A DNA stretch of 64,000 nt, from the NCBI GenBank assembly GCA_002159075.1, contig LZRT01000080.1, positions 1 to 64,000 of the forward strand, in the 5' to 3' direction. Both the position numbers and the translations under genes were made by a program. Below, piece after piece: positions 27,012 through 34,990 of this stretch (the stretch's first letter is position 1; each line of letters starts with the position of its first letter). Under the pieces are notes generated by a model. It saw only the letters and a list, made by a program, of their open reading frames with translations. It did not search any database and had not been told where the DNA came from. This stretch comes from Bacillus thermozeamaize (lineage in GTDB: Bacteria; Bacillota; Bacilli; ZCTH02-B2).

Positions 27012-27941
27012 TTACCTCAAAATCTTTTTCAGGCGACCGATCTTTTCCACTAAATACTGATAATACTCCGGGCTGACAACTCCCCACGCGCCGCGCAGGA
27101 TTTCCTCCGCATACCAGTCGGGCGGCGGAGTTTCGGTAGCCTTATCCACCACCGTAAAGGTCAGGACATCAGTAAGCTTTCGCCCATCCACTTCCACATC
27201 CACAAAGGTTGGACGATAAGCGCCTTCCCGCACCCCTTCCCGAGCATACAAATAAGCAAGCGCTCTCCTGCCGATCCGGTAAACCCTTCCCTCAACCACA
27301 CCCCCCGTCTCCAGAATATCGGCCCGTCCCGTGCCGTCCTGAGCGGACTTGTGGGTAAAAGCGATCTCATAGCCGCGCAACACACCCCGTCCGATCACAT
27401 CCTGAAACCACTCATGGACACCACATTGCCTGAAGCGTTGATCATCCATACAGGACCCGTAGGCAAAGTACAACCAGGATCGTTTCCCGTCGCCTTCCCC
27501 TTCCCTTTCATCGGCATACTGCACGGAAGCTTCCTCAGGGTCCGGCAACCGCAAATAGCACTTCCAGTCACCGGAACGAATCGGCGCAAGCCCATGGGCC
27601 CGCTCAGGCGGGTAGACATAGAGGTACGCCTCCAGATCCTCGCGGTCGGTATGGACCACACCCACCACCCGCTCATAGTGGTTATCCGAACTCCCCTCCT
27701 CGTACTCTTCCAGCTCATCCAGTGCCGCCAACTGTTCATCCGTCACACGGATTAATTCCCCGTATACTTTCTTGGGAACGTTGCCAGGGCTACTGTCGCA
27801 AACCAAAGCCGGATACCCGCACCCTGTATCGTAAAGCGTCCCATGGACCCATGCCTGCTCCGCCACCCGCTCCGCATCAGCCAGCAATCTCGCGTTACTC
27901 TCATGGCGGCGCAATGTGCCATACGCAAAAACCAGATGCAT
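27012..27941 (-). CDS. Tandem gamma-glutamylcyclotransferase-like (AIG2/YtfP) fusion
   Basis: Protein of about 309 residues with two gamma-glutamylcyclotransferase-like domains. The first opens with LVFAYGTLRRHE and continues with LDELEEYEEGSSDNHYER; the second opens with WLYFAYGSCMDDQRF and includes GVVEGRVYRI. Each domain carries the substrate-loop YGT/YGS motif. Single-domain relatives act on gamma-glutamyl amines. The ATG at 27941 has AAGGGGGGAC upstream and starts at the fold, whereas the open frame to 28016 adds an unlikely extension. Its promoter region contains the palindrome at 28011-28026. Confidence 0.82.
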   Translation of the reverse strand: MHLVFAYGTLRRHESNARLLADAERVAEQAWVHGTLYDTGCGYPALVCDSSPGNVPKKVYGELIRVTDEQLAALDELEEYEEGSSDNHYERVVGVVHTDREDLEAYLYVYPPERAHGLAPIRSGDWKCYLRLPDPEEASVQYADEREGEGDGKRSWLYFAYGSCMDDQRFRQCGVHEWFQDVIGRGVLRGYEIAFTHKSAQDGTGRADILETGGVVEGRVYRIGRRALAYLYAREGVREGAYRPTFVDVEVDGRKLTDVLTFTVVDKATETPPPDWYAEEILRGAWGVVSPEYYQYLVEKIGRLKKILR

Positions 27942-28010
27942 GCAAGTCCCCCCTTGTAGCCATACGAGACAACCATTTCTTTCGACGCTGCCATTGTAGC
28001 ACAGACATCC

Positions 28011-28026
28011 TGACAACAGGTTGTCA
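28011..28026 (-). promoter_or_regulatory. TGACA-N6-TGTCA operator upstream of the cyclotransferase fusion
   Basis: TGACAAC and GTTGTCA flank two bases in a perfect palindrome. On the minus strand it reads into TTGTCAGGAT and then an extended -10 (TGCTACAAT, 28001-27993). A nearly identical arrangement occurs at 41131-41146. Confidence 0.5.
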
Positions 28027-28048
28027 CCAAATGCGCGGAATAAAAAAG

Positions 28049-28065
28049 CCGGACACCAGGCCCGG
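28049..28065 (-). terminator. Terminator of the WYL-regulator gene
   Basis: CCGGGC and GTCCGG pair (one G-U) around a five-base loop, followed by CTTTTTTATT on the minus strand. Confidence 0.75.
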
Positions 28066-28106
28066 TTCGATTGACTGACGGAATATTGACCTTTTTTATG
28101 AAACGA

Positions 28107-29081
28107 TTACTGTGGATGCGTCCCATACCGTTTTAGCCAACGCTCCAGCTTCTCGCGCATCCTTCTCCGGTATTCAGCCGGCTCCAGGATTTCCGCATCC
28201 TCCCCATAGCCGTACAACCAGCGCAAAAACTCTCCGCTGCTGTTCACCGTCACCTCCATCAACACCGAACCATCTTCCTGCTCTTCAAACTTCGGCTTGA
28301 GAAACAACTCCTCCTCCAGAACATAGCGGGCCGCCTCCGGCGAAAATCGGACCACAAACCTGATCTCTTCCTGGCCCCTTTCAATCGACCATGTCCCGCG
28401 CATGTATTCGTAAATGTTGAAAGGCCGCCGCTCAAAGCATTCGTCCAGTACCTTCACTTCGTGAAAACGGCTGAGGCGAAACGTGCGAAAATCCTGATTG
28501 TCATGGCAAAACCCGACGAGGTAAAGCCGGTACTCCCGCGGCAGGAGTTGATAGGGATCGATTCGCCGCCAGCGCGTCTCATTGCGCCCTTGGGAATGGT
28601 ACAGCGCCTCGATCGTCTTCTGGTTGACAATCGCCCGGAAGATGTCAGGAAACAGGTTGCGCGTCTCAGGCGCATAATGCGGCTTCCCGAGCTGTATCAC
28701 TTCTTGCAGGCGATCCAGGAACGTGAGCGCGTTTTTCTTTTCCTTGGCATGGGCGGACAAAACCTTTTCATAGGCGCGCCGCCAGGCAGGAGAAAGTTGT
28801 TCTCCCAGACGCTCCAGCCAAACGGGAATCATCGAAAAAGCCATGGCTTCCTCTTCGGTCAGATCCATCGGATAAATGGCAAAACTGCCGATAAACCGGT
28901 ATCCCTTTCCGTACCCCTCGTTGACTATCGGGAAACCGGCCTCCGCCAACAATTCCAGATCCCGGTAGATGGTCCTTTCGCTCACTTCGCACTCTTCCGC
29001 CAAATCCGGCGCACTGATTCCCGGACGCGCCTGTATCAAATCGATCAACCGCAACAGCCGGAGCAATCGTTCTTTTGACAT
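28107..29081 (-). CDS. HTH-WYL domain transcriptional regulator (YafY type)
   Basis: 324 residues. An N-terminal winged helix-turn-helix of the DeoR/HTH_11 kind (RLLRLIDLIQARPGISAPDL, then SERTIYRDLELLAEAGFPI) is followed by a WYL domain (about residues 140-215; IEALYHSQGRNE, EYRLYLVGFC) and the WCX extension at the C-terminus. WYL proteins sense ligands or nucleic acids and commonly control local stress or defence genes. It follows the UGSC selenoprotein gene by 62 bases on the same strand; whether it regulates that gene or the palindrome-bearing promoters is open. Confidence 0.88.
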   Translation of the reverse strand: MSKERLLRLLRLIDLIQARPGISAPDLAEECEVSERTIYRDLELLAEAGFPIVNEGYGKGYRFIGSFAIYPMDLTEEEAMAFSMIPVWLERLGEQLSPAWRRAYEKVLSAHAKEKKNALTFLDRLQEVIQLGKPHYAPETRNLFPDIFRAIVNQKTIEALYHSQGRNETRWRRIDPYQLLPREYRLYLVGFCHDNQDFRTFRLSRFHEVKVLDECFERRPFNIYEYMRGTWSIERGQEEIRFVVRFSPEAARYVLEEELFLKPKFEEQEDGSVLMEVTVNSSGEFLRWLYGYGEDAEILEPAEYRRRMREKLERWLKRYGTHPQ

Positions 29082-29143
29082 GCCCTCACCTCAAACCCAT
29101 CACTAGCCCCGGAGGAGAACCGGTGTATTCATTGCCGACGCAT

Positions 29144-29707
29144 TCATTTTAGATCATTTTGAAGAAAACTGTCATTCGCATCTGTTTTACACAAAATGGA
29201 AACCACCTCATCAACCACCTGATCCGCCCATTGAAACAGCGTCTTCCGATCTGTCGCCGCAATCGGATGCGGGATCATGACAAACGGGTAATCGGGCACC
29301 CCGTGCGCCACAGCCATCGCCTTTGCCGAACTGGCAAAAGGTCTGGTAATGATCACGGCGGCTGGAATGTTCCGCTTTTCCATGACAATTCCGTCGAGCA
29401 AACTGCCCGAGCTGCAAGACCCTCAGTCACCCACTCCGGCAATCACAAAATCACACTTCGCCAGTTGATCCGCCTCCGCCGCGTTCAACGGATGCGAAAA
29501 GGAGTGTTTCCGCACGGAGACCATCTCTTTCAGTTGATATCTTTCCGCCAGGCGCCGGGCCAGGCGACCCAGCACCGTGTCGGAGTTGTGTTTCCGGTTA
29601 TCGATGATGCCCAGAATGCCGTTTTCCAACGTGACTACCCGGTCCGCCAGCCGGCTCCGCCTTTCAACCACCGGATCACTGGTCGGATTGAGCACGACGA
29701 AACGCAA
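29144..29707 (-). CDS. UGSC-family selenoprotein with in-frame TGA read as selenocysteine
   Basis: Conventional translation stops at the TGA at 29425-29423, but the same frame continues to 29144. With Sec at that codon the product is 187 residues and reads ...AGVGD-U95-GSC98-SSGS..., exactly the U-G-S-C motif that names this family. The N-terminal half contains VVLNPTSDP and the C-terminal half VIITRPFASSAKAMA, a continuous alpha/beta protein rather than two genes. Start TTG at 29707 has AAAGGAGATGG upstream. The partner gene at 29802 precedes it on the same strand. The enzymatic reaction is not known to me. If the host lacks Sec machinery it would be a pseudogene. Confidence 0.85.
29384..29425 (-). 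promoter_or_regulatory. Candidate SECIS element after the UGA codon
   Basis: Directly after the UGA the RNA can fold as GAG(GGU)C(U)UGC - AGCUCGG - GCAG(UUUG)CUC, placing the UGA at the stem base and a G-containing apical loop 12-19 bases downstream, the geometry used by bacterial SelB. Pairing is imperfect and was drawn by hand. Confidence 0.45.
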
Positions 29708-29801
29708 GGTTCCATCTCCTTTCCGAAAAAGTCGGTTTAGCCAATTACATAACCAACGATTTCTGATTTCTGGCCAATCGCCGATTGGCCTGTCACCACC
29801 C

Positions 29802-30845
29802 TCAGGTGCCGCAGGTGGCTTCCCTGATCGCCTTGGTCACGGCACGCGATATAGACGTTCCAAACCAGCCGGGAATACACGCGGAAAAGCGCCCTGCGTC
29901 TCCTCCTGCCACCAGAAGAAGGATATCCTCTGGTGACTGCACCGCCCTGACGAGTGTATGTTCGTCTTCCGGTTGGACGGGCTGCTCGAGGTATCCGCCT
30001 TTTTTCAGATCGCTGAGCGGACGCGCGGCATGTTCGTAGAGAAATTCCTGCACCGTTCGTTTGTTCCACCCTTGTTCGTGTAAGGTATGGTAATGCTCAG
30101 GGCAAAGTACGACCGCCATTTCCGCCTGGCCGCCCATGTTGAACGTTCCAAGGCCGGACATCCGGTCGGCCAGTGTCCGCAGGATATTTTCAGCGTTTAA
30201 CGCGAAGTGGTTATTGATCTGATTGGGCCCCTCCGCCGCAAAAACCGTTACGGTGCTGACATCCCGATCGTATCCCCGTTGCACGTGGAGCGGTTCCCAG
30301 GCCGTATCCTCCCGCTCGGCAATGCAGTAGGTGTATTTTCCCGGATGCCCCAGCGTCGATCGATCAAACTCACGTGAACCGCCCGCATTGATGAGGAACA
30401 GCCGGATGGCCCGGCCAATCGTGGCATTGGCGCGGTTTCCCGGTCCAAAGAGGTTCTGCCCCGCATTCATGCCGATCGCCTGGGCAACCGGCCCATTCAC
30501 AATGATCAAGATGGCCGGCCCATGGGTGCTGGCGCTCGGCCCATGCAGGCCAAACGCGGGATCGCACATGGCGGAAACTGCTGCCACCACCACCGGGAAA
30601 TAGGCCGGCAGACACCCAGCCATCACCGCGTTGATGGCAACCAACTCCGCCGTAAACACCCGGTTTCTTTCCGGGATGGCGCCAATCACCGTGTCGGGGG
30701 CCATATCCACCATGTCCAGCATCTCCTGAACCCGCTCCTCGGTGGGCGGAATCACAGGGAGCCCATCCGTCCATCCCATTTGGTAATAATATTCAATGGC
30801 CGCAATGGCATCTGGCAACTCGATCCGGGATGCGCGCAGCGTCAT
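29802..30845 (-). CDS. Conserved partner of the UGSC selenoprotein (WTDGLPVIPPT protein)
   Basis: 347 residues, cytosolic, without signal peptide. I recognise the strongly conserved-looking N-terminal block (YYYQMGWTDGLPVIPPTEE) and glycine-rich central motifs (GLHGPSASTHGPAILIIVNG, FGPGNRANATIGRA), which I associate with UGSC-linked proteins, but no enzymatic function can be named. AAGGAGGTG precedes the ATG. The UGSC gene follows after 94 bases on the same strand, so both are probably one transcript and act on the same substrate. Confidence 0.75.
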   Translation of the reverse strand: MTLRASRIELPDAIAAIEYYYQMGWTDGLPVIPPTEERVQEMLDMVDMAPDTVIGAIPERNRVFTAELVAINAVMAGCLPAYFPVVVAAVSAMCDPAFGLHGPSASTHGPAILIIVNGPVAQAIGMNAGQNLFGPGNRANATIGRAIRLFLINAGGSREFDRSTLGHPGKYTYCIAEREDTAWEPLHVQRGYDRDVSTVTVFAAEGPNQINNHFALNAENILRTLADRMSGLGTFNMGGQAEMAVVLCPEHYHTLHEQGWNKRTVQEFLYEHAARPLSDLKKGGYLEQPVQPEDEHTLVRAVQSPEDILLLVAGGDAGRFSACIPGWFGTSISRAVTKAIREATCGT

Positions 30846-31032
30846 CTCAACACCTCCTTCACCAATATTTTATAAATTGATATTTCTTTTTAAAGTATCA
30901 TAATTGGTCCTTCTTGCCAAGAAGCTCCTCTGGAACAAACCCATCCGGGAAAAAAATGAAAAAACCCGCCCAACCGGGCAGGTTTGTGGCCAGCCGTCAC
31001 AACAAACATCAAACCGTCTGGATGGGAGGGAT

Positions 31033-31707
31033 TTACCCCGCCGTTCTTGCCGGCGCCTTGCGGAGAAACAGCCATCCCGCCACAAGACAGACGAACGCAA
31101 ACGGGATCAGCCATAGCGTCAACTCTTCCACTGAGTTGATTCTGCTCAACCACCGGAAAAGCGCCTTCCAGCCGTCCAACAGATGAAGCATGACAGTCAA
31201 GAGCAACACAATCGCAAACGAAGCAAAGAGGCCCAATCTGCCAAAGCGATAGTACAGACATCCGACCACATTGCCACAAGACACAATGGCCAGGATGACG
31301 ATGAAATGAAACCATAGCAAAAACCAAACGGATGGCCGCTCCATCCAAGGAATCTGATAGAATAGCAAATGTACATCCGGATTCACCGACAAAAACCATT
31401 TCTCAATCCCGTACAGCAAGGCGTACACGACTGAAAGGGCAAAGGACACAAGCACATAATGAATCACCGTGGCCAAATAATAATCCCGCCGCGTCACGCT
31501 CCAGCCAAGGGCAACCGGCAGCGTGCCATTCACCGTCACCACACCGCCAACCAAAGCGTAAATGTACACGGCAAACCAGCCGCTAAACATGACTCTGCTG
31601 TCCGAAAACTGGTATGTCAGATAACAGGAGAGTAGAAACACCGCAATCAATATGGACCAAAAGATGACAAAAGAATGCATCGTATCCATGTAATGCAGCC
31701 GCATCAT
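31033..31707 (-). CDS. ABC transporter permease (YtrC/D-like)
   Basis: Integral membrane protein of 224 residues with about six hydrophobic helices (FVIFWSILIAVFLLSCYL at the start, LTLWLIPFAFVCLVAGWLFL at the end). It is the membrane half of the transporter whose ATPase is encoded just upstream. The start is the ATG at 31707 because it overlaps the ATPase stop in an ATGA; the longer open frame to 31836 lies within the ATPase gene. Substrate unknown; relatives in YtrABC-type operons respond to cell-wall antibiotics. Confidence 0.82.
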   Translation of the reverse strand: MMRLHYMDTMHSFVIFWSILIAVFLLSCYLTYQFSDSRVMFSGWFAVYIYALVGGVVTVNGTLPVALGWSVTRRDYYLATVIHYVLVSFALSVVYALLYGIEKWFLSVNPDVHLLFYQIPWMERPSVWFLLWFHFIVILAIVSCGNVVGCLYYRFGRLGLFASFAIVLLLTVMLHLLDGWKALFRWLSRINSVEELTLWLIPFAFVCLVAGWLFLRKAPARTAG

Positions 31708-32609
31708 CGCCTTGATTTTACTTCCCACTGCGCGTCCGCTCCTTTCTCCGTCAAGTAGATAAACAGCTTCTGCAAAGGCAAGGGGCCCACTTCCATTCCC
31801 GCTGCGGCCGCCTGGCGCCGCTCTTCTTCCGTGCAAGACCCGTAAACCGCAGCGATACGGTTTGAGCCGATGGTCTCCGTATGGAGCACCCTCTTGCCGA
31901 CGACAAATCGTTCCACCGCTTCGCTGTTGCCGCTGACGGTAAACGCCGACTCACGCAGCCGCTCAGCTTCCTCGTTCAGTAGGAGCTGCCCCTGGTGAAT
32001 GATCATGACCTGCTCGAACAGCTTACTCACCTCGTCGATCAGGTGCGTCGACAGGATGACGGTCCGAGGGTGTTCCGTATAATCTTCCAGCAATCGTTCG
32101 TAAAAAAGGTTCCGGCCGACGGCATCCAGGCCAAGATAGGGTTCGTCGAACAAGGTGATCGGCGCACGGGATGCCAGACCAATGACAATGCCCACCGCCG
32201 ATTCCATGCCCCGCGAAAGATGCTTGATTTTCCGGCGCATCGGCAGGCCGAAATCCTGAACCAGCCGCTCCGCAAATCGCTGATCCCAGTTCGGGAACAC
32301 GGCTTTTGCCAAATCCAGCGTCTGGGAGACGGTCAGGTGCTTGACGTACCGCTGGCTCTCCTTGATGAAACAGATGCGGTTCAGACAATCTCTGTTCTCA
32401 AACGGAAAAACGCCGCCGATGCGAATCTCCCCTTCATCAGGAAGCAGCTGTCCTGTCAACAGATGCATCAGTGTCGTCTTGCCCGCCCCGTTTCGTCCCA
32501 GCACGCCATAGATCTTTCCATCCTCCATGGTAAAGCTCACGCCTTTGACAGCTTCCACATCGCGGTATCGTTTCGTCACATTCCTGCACTCCACTGCCAA
32601 GCTCATCAC
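31704..32609 (-). CDS. ABC transporter ATP-binding protein (YtrB-like)
   Basis: 301 residues with one ABC ATPase domain: Walker A (GRNGAGKTTL), Q-loop region, signature sequence in degenerate form (HLSRGMESAV), Walker B (PITLFDEPYLGLD) and the switch His (ILSTHLIDE). A C-terminal extension of about 80 residues is typical of the YtrB/YhcH group. The ATG overlaps the stop of the GntR gene (ATGA) and its stop overlaps the permease start, so regulator, ATPase and permease are translationally coupled. Confidence 0.92.
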   Translation of the reverse strand: MMSLAVECRNVTKRYRDVEAVKGVSFTMEDGKIYGVLGRNGAGKTTLMHLLTGQLLPDEGEIRIGGVFPFENRDCLNRICFIKESQRYVKHLTVSQTLDLAKAVFPNWDQRFAERLVQDFGLPMRRKIKHLSRGMESAVGIVIGLASRAPITLFDEPYLGLDAVGRNLFYERLLEDYTEHPRTVILSTHLIDEVSKLFEQVMIIHQGQLLLNEEAERLRESAFTVSGNSEAVERFVVGKRVLHTETIGSNRIAAVYGSCTEEERRQAAAAGMEVGPLPLQKLFIYLTEKGADAQWEVKSRR

Positions 32610-32992
32610 TGCTCCCCTTTCCCGTTATCAAGGCTGCCGTTTTCGATCATGGCGATGATCTCTTCCCGGCTGATTTGGATTTTCTCCGCTTCGCGCAACA
32701 TCTCCAGGATGTACTTGTCGTAAAATTGTTGCTTCCGCTTCTGAAACAACTTCGCTTGCGCCCCCGGCGCGACAAACATGCCAATCCCCCTCTTTTTGTA
32801 CAAAATCCTCTCCTCTACCAGAAGGTTAATCCCCTTGGCCGCCGTTGCCGGGTTGATTTGGTAAAACGAAGCAAACTGATTGGTCGAAGGCACCTGATCT
32901 CCTTCCCGCAACTTCCCTTCGATGATGTCATCTTCAATGGATTCCGCGATTTGCATAAAAATGGGCTTGCTGTCATCCAGTGAAAATTTCAA
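32606..32992 (-). CDS. GntR-family regulator (YtrA subfamily)
   Basis: Short GntR protein of about 128 residues: a winged-helix domain (KPIFMQIAESIEDDIIEGKL, QVPSTNQFASFYQINPATA) and a small helical tail instead of a large ligand domain, which defines YtrA-type regulators of ABC operons. I choose the TTG at 32992 since GAGGTGG lies about nine bases upstream; the ATG at 33010 overlaps that RBS. First gene of the coupled ytrABC-like operon, most likely its autorepressor. Confidence 0.86.
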   Translation of the reverse strand: MKFSLDDSKPIFMQIAESIEDDIIEGKLREGDQVPSTNQFASFYQINPATAAKGINLLVEERILYKKRGIGMFVAPGAQAKLFQKRKQQFYDKYILEMLREAEKIQISREEIIAMIENGSLDNGKGEQ

Positions 32993-33080
32993 TCTGTCGC
33001 ACCACCTCATCGGTTAGTTACTTATGTAATGAAGTATACATCTATTGAAGTAATATGGCAAGTGATCAAACGCACAAAAA

Positions 33081-33106
33081 ATCCCCCTGCCTTCAAGCAA
33101 GGGGAA
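33081..33106 (-). terminator. Minus-strand terminator-like hairpin without an upstream gene
   Basis: CCCCTTGC and GGCAGGGG pair around a five-base loop and are followed by ATTTTTTGTG on the minus strand. No minus-strand gene ends here, so it is either an attenuator in the GntR-operon leader or a remnant. Confidence 0.55.
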
Positions 33107-33228
33107 AACGGTTTCGCAAGGGAGCTTTCTGGGCAAGCACGGACAACTGCACACCGCGTGCCACGACGTTGCGCGGCAGCATGCAGGAATTCCCGTGTCC
33201 GATATCGAAGCAAGACACCATGGGAAAC

Positions 33229-33254
33229 GATGAGCACCAGAGATGAGCACCAGA
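33229..33254 (+). repeat. 13-bp tandem duplication at the start of the sugar-dehydrogenase gene
   Basis: The unit GATGAGCACCAGA occurs twice in direct succession. Each unit contains an ATG; because 13 is not a multiple of three, only the first ATG is in frame with the lipoprotein gene. Confidence 0.9.
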
Positions 33255-34423
33255 TTTGTTCAAAACAAGAACGGTGTGGGGGGTGTTGGCCCATACGCGC
33301 GTTTTTCTTCGTCGTGCTGTCCCTTTGTTTTTTCATGATGACCGCGTGCTCTCCGGACACAAAACAAGAGCCCCATCGCCATGAAGGCGAAGTCGTTTCA
33401 AAAGAAGAAAATGACCATGAGGAACAGACGGAATCGGCAGGCAGACACAAGTCTGAGGCGGTGGACAAGCGTCAAGTGATCGCGAAACATCTTCAAGAAC
33501 CTTGGGAGATCGCTTTAGTTGGGAATACATTTTATATCAGTGAGCGCAACGGTTCCATTGTTACTGTTACGATGAACGGCGATGTTCAAACACGGAAACC
33601 TGTCCGGTTTGAAAAAGACCTATCGCATCAGCCAGAAGCCGGACTGCTAGGAATCGCCTTTCCAAGTGACTTCCAAGAAACAAAAACAGCCTTCGCATAT
33701 TATTCTTACCAAGAAAACGGAGCGTTTTTTCAGCGTGTCGTCACCATCAAAGAATCACATGACCATTGGGAGGAAACCTCCGTATTACTGGATAAGATTC
33801 CTGGCGGTCGCTACCATCAAGGGGGCCGGATCGAAATCGGGCCCGATCAAAAGTTATATGTCACAACGGGCGATGCGGCGAAGCCCGAGTTGTCCCAGGA
33901 GCTGGACAGTTTAGCAGGAAAAATTTTACGGATGAATTTGGACGGTTCCATCCCCGATGACAATCCGTTCGGTGAATCCTACGTGTATTCGTACGGGCAT
34001 CGAAACCCTCAAGGCCTGGCATGGAATTCGGATCATGAGCTTTACGCGACCGAGCATGGTTCGAATGCATATGATGAAATCAATAAGATCGAGGCGGGAA
34101 AAAATTATGGATGGCCTGTCATCCGTGGGGATGAAGCGGCAAACGGGATGGCATCCCCGGTCCTGCATTCCGGTGAAGGAACTTGGGCCCCTTCAGGCAT
34201 GACATATTTTGCTGGCTATTTCTACTTTGCTTCATTGCGAGGAGAAAGCGTGCGAAAATTTGATCCAGTGAATAAAACAGAAGAGATCATGGTTTCAGAT
34301 GTTGGACGGGTCCGTGATGTCTTGGCAACAAATGAAGGGCTTTACATCATCACCAATAATACAGACGGACGCGGGACACCGTCTAAACATGATGACCAAC
34401 TCATTTTTATCCCGCTGACATGA
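33230..34423 (+). CDS. PQQ-type soluble sugar dehydrogenase lipoprotein (YliI/Asd-like)
   Basis: Predicted extracytoplasmic lipoprotein of about 397 residues: hydrophobic segment (FFFVVLSLCFFMMTAC) with lipobox Cys, a charged His/Glu-rich linker, then a six-bladed propeller of the PQQ glucose/aldose dehydrogenase family (EAGLLGIAFPSDF, YHQGGRIEIGPDQKLYVTTGD, YGHRNPQGLAW, YGWPVI). It would oxidise sugars outside the cell if PQQ is available. The frame is open from 33029, but that part overlaps a minus-strand terminator; the ATG at 33230 is the likeliest start though its RBS (GGGAAACG) is weak. Base use is more AT-rich than neighbours, suggesting transfer. Confidence 0.75.
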   Translation: MSTRDEHQICSKQERCGGCWPIRAFFFVVLSLCFFMMTACSPDTKQEPHRHEGEVVSKEENDHEEQTESAGRHKSEAVDKRQVIAKHLQEPWEIALVGNTFYISERNGSIVTVTMNGDVQTRKPVRFEKDLSHQPEAGLLGIAFPSDFQETKTAFAYYSYQENGAFFQRVVTIKESHDHWEETSVLLDKIPGGRYHQGGRIEIGPDQKLYVTTGDAAKPELSQELDSLAGKILRMNLDGSIPDDNPFGESYVYSYGHRNPQGLAWNSDHELYATEHGSNAYDEINKIEAGKNYGWPVIRGDEAANGMASPVLHSGEGTWAPSGMTYFAGYFYFASLRGESVRKFDPVNKTEEIMVSDVGRVRDVLATNEGLYIITNNTDGRGTPSKHDDQLIFIPLT

Positions 34424-34445
34424 TCGCCGGCACATCAACAAAAAG

Positions 34446-34476
34446 CCCCTTGTGAACATGTCGTTGTTCCAAGGGG
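34446..34476 (-). terminator. Terminator of the adh-aldh-DUF779 operon
   Basis: CCCCTTGGAACA and TGTTCACAAGGGG pair with one bulge, followed by CTTTTTG on the minus strand, downstream of the DUF779 gene. Confidence 0.75.
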
Positions 34477-34548
34477 TAACCATACTTGTAACCATACTTG
34501 TCCCGCGCAGGGCAAGCATGTTTTCCTTATCCTCCCTATTATCCTGCC

Positions 34549-34929
34549 TCATCCTGCGCCCACCACCACCGGTTCCAGCCGCTCCTCCTCACCCGGGCGA
34601 AACGGCCGGGAGCGGATGAAGAATCGCACGCCCAAGGGGATTTCGAGGGAAAAGGAGGCCCCTCTTCCCTCGGTCACGTCTACCGTCAATTGGGTGTGTT
34701 TCCAGTATTCAAACTGCGGGCCGGAAATGTAAAAGGGACATCCGTGAATCTCCCCCAGCTTCACATCGCTGCTGCCGATGCGAAAGGTTCCCAGCTTGTA
34801 ACACATCGGCGCCGAGCCGTCACAGCATCCGCCGCTTTGGAAAAACATCAGTTCCCCGTGTTTTTCCCGCAGCCGGTCAATCACTTTTTTCGCTTCATCT
34901 GTGACCAGCACCCTTTTGACAAGCTCCAT
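34549..34929 (-). CDS. DUF779 protein, aldehyde dehydrogenase accessory
   Basis: 126 residues with the cysteine-rich centre of the family (FFQSGGCCDGSAPMCYKLG) and the terminal SLEIPLGVRFFIRSR segment. DUF779 proteins are encoded next to acetaldehyde-type dehydrogenases in many bacteria and are presumed accessory or maturation factors. Here the gene follows the aldehyde dehydrogenase by 61 bases and ends the operon. No enzymatic motif beyond the Cys cluster is visible. Confidence 0.88.
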   Translation of the reverse strand: MELVKRVLVTDEAKKVIDRLREKHGELMFFQSGGCCDGSAPMCYKLGTFRIGSSDVKLGEIHGCPFYISGPQFEYWKHTQLTVDVTEGRGASFSLEIPLGVRFFIRSRPFRPGEEERLEPVVVGAG

Positions 34930-34990
34930 ACGAAAGACCTCCCATCAGAAAGCCGACACTGGCCGGGCCATAGCCGGGCGGCAACGATCC

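Noticed and set aside
29423-29425. TGA splitting the UGSC gene read as a nonsense mutation
   Set aside because: The codon falls exactly on the family's Sec position in an otherwise intact protein; a pseudogene remains possible only if the host lacks Sec insertion.
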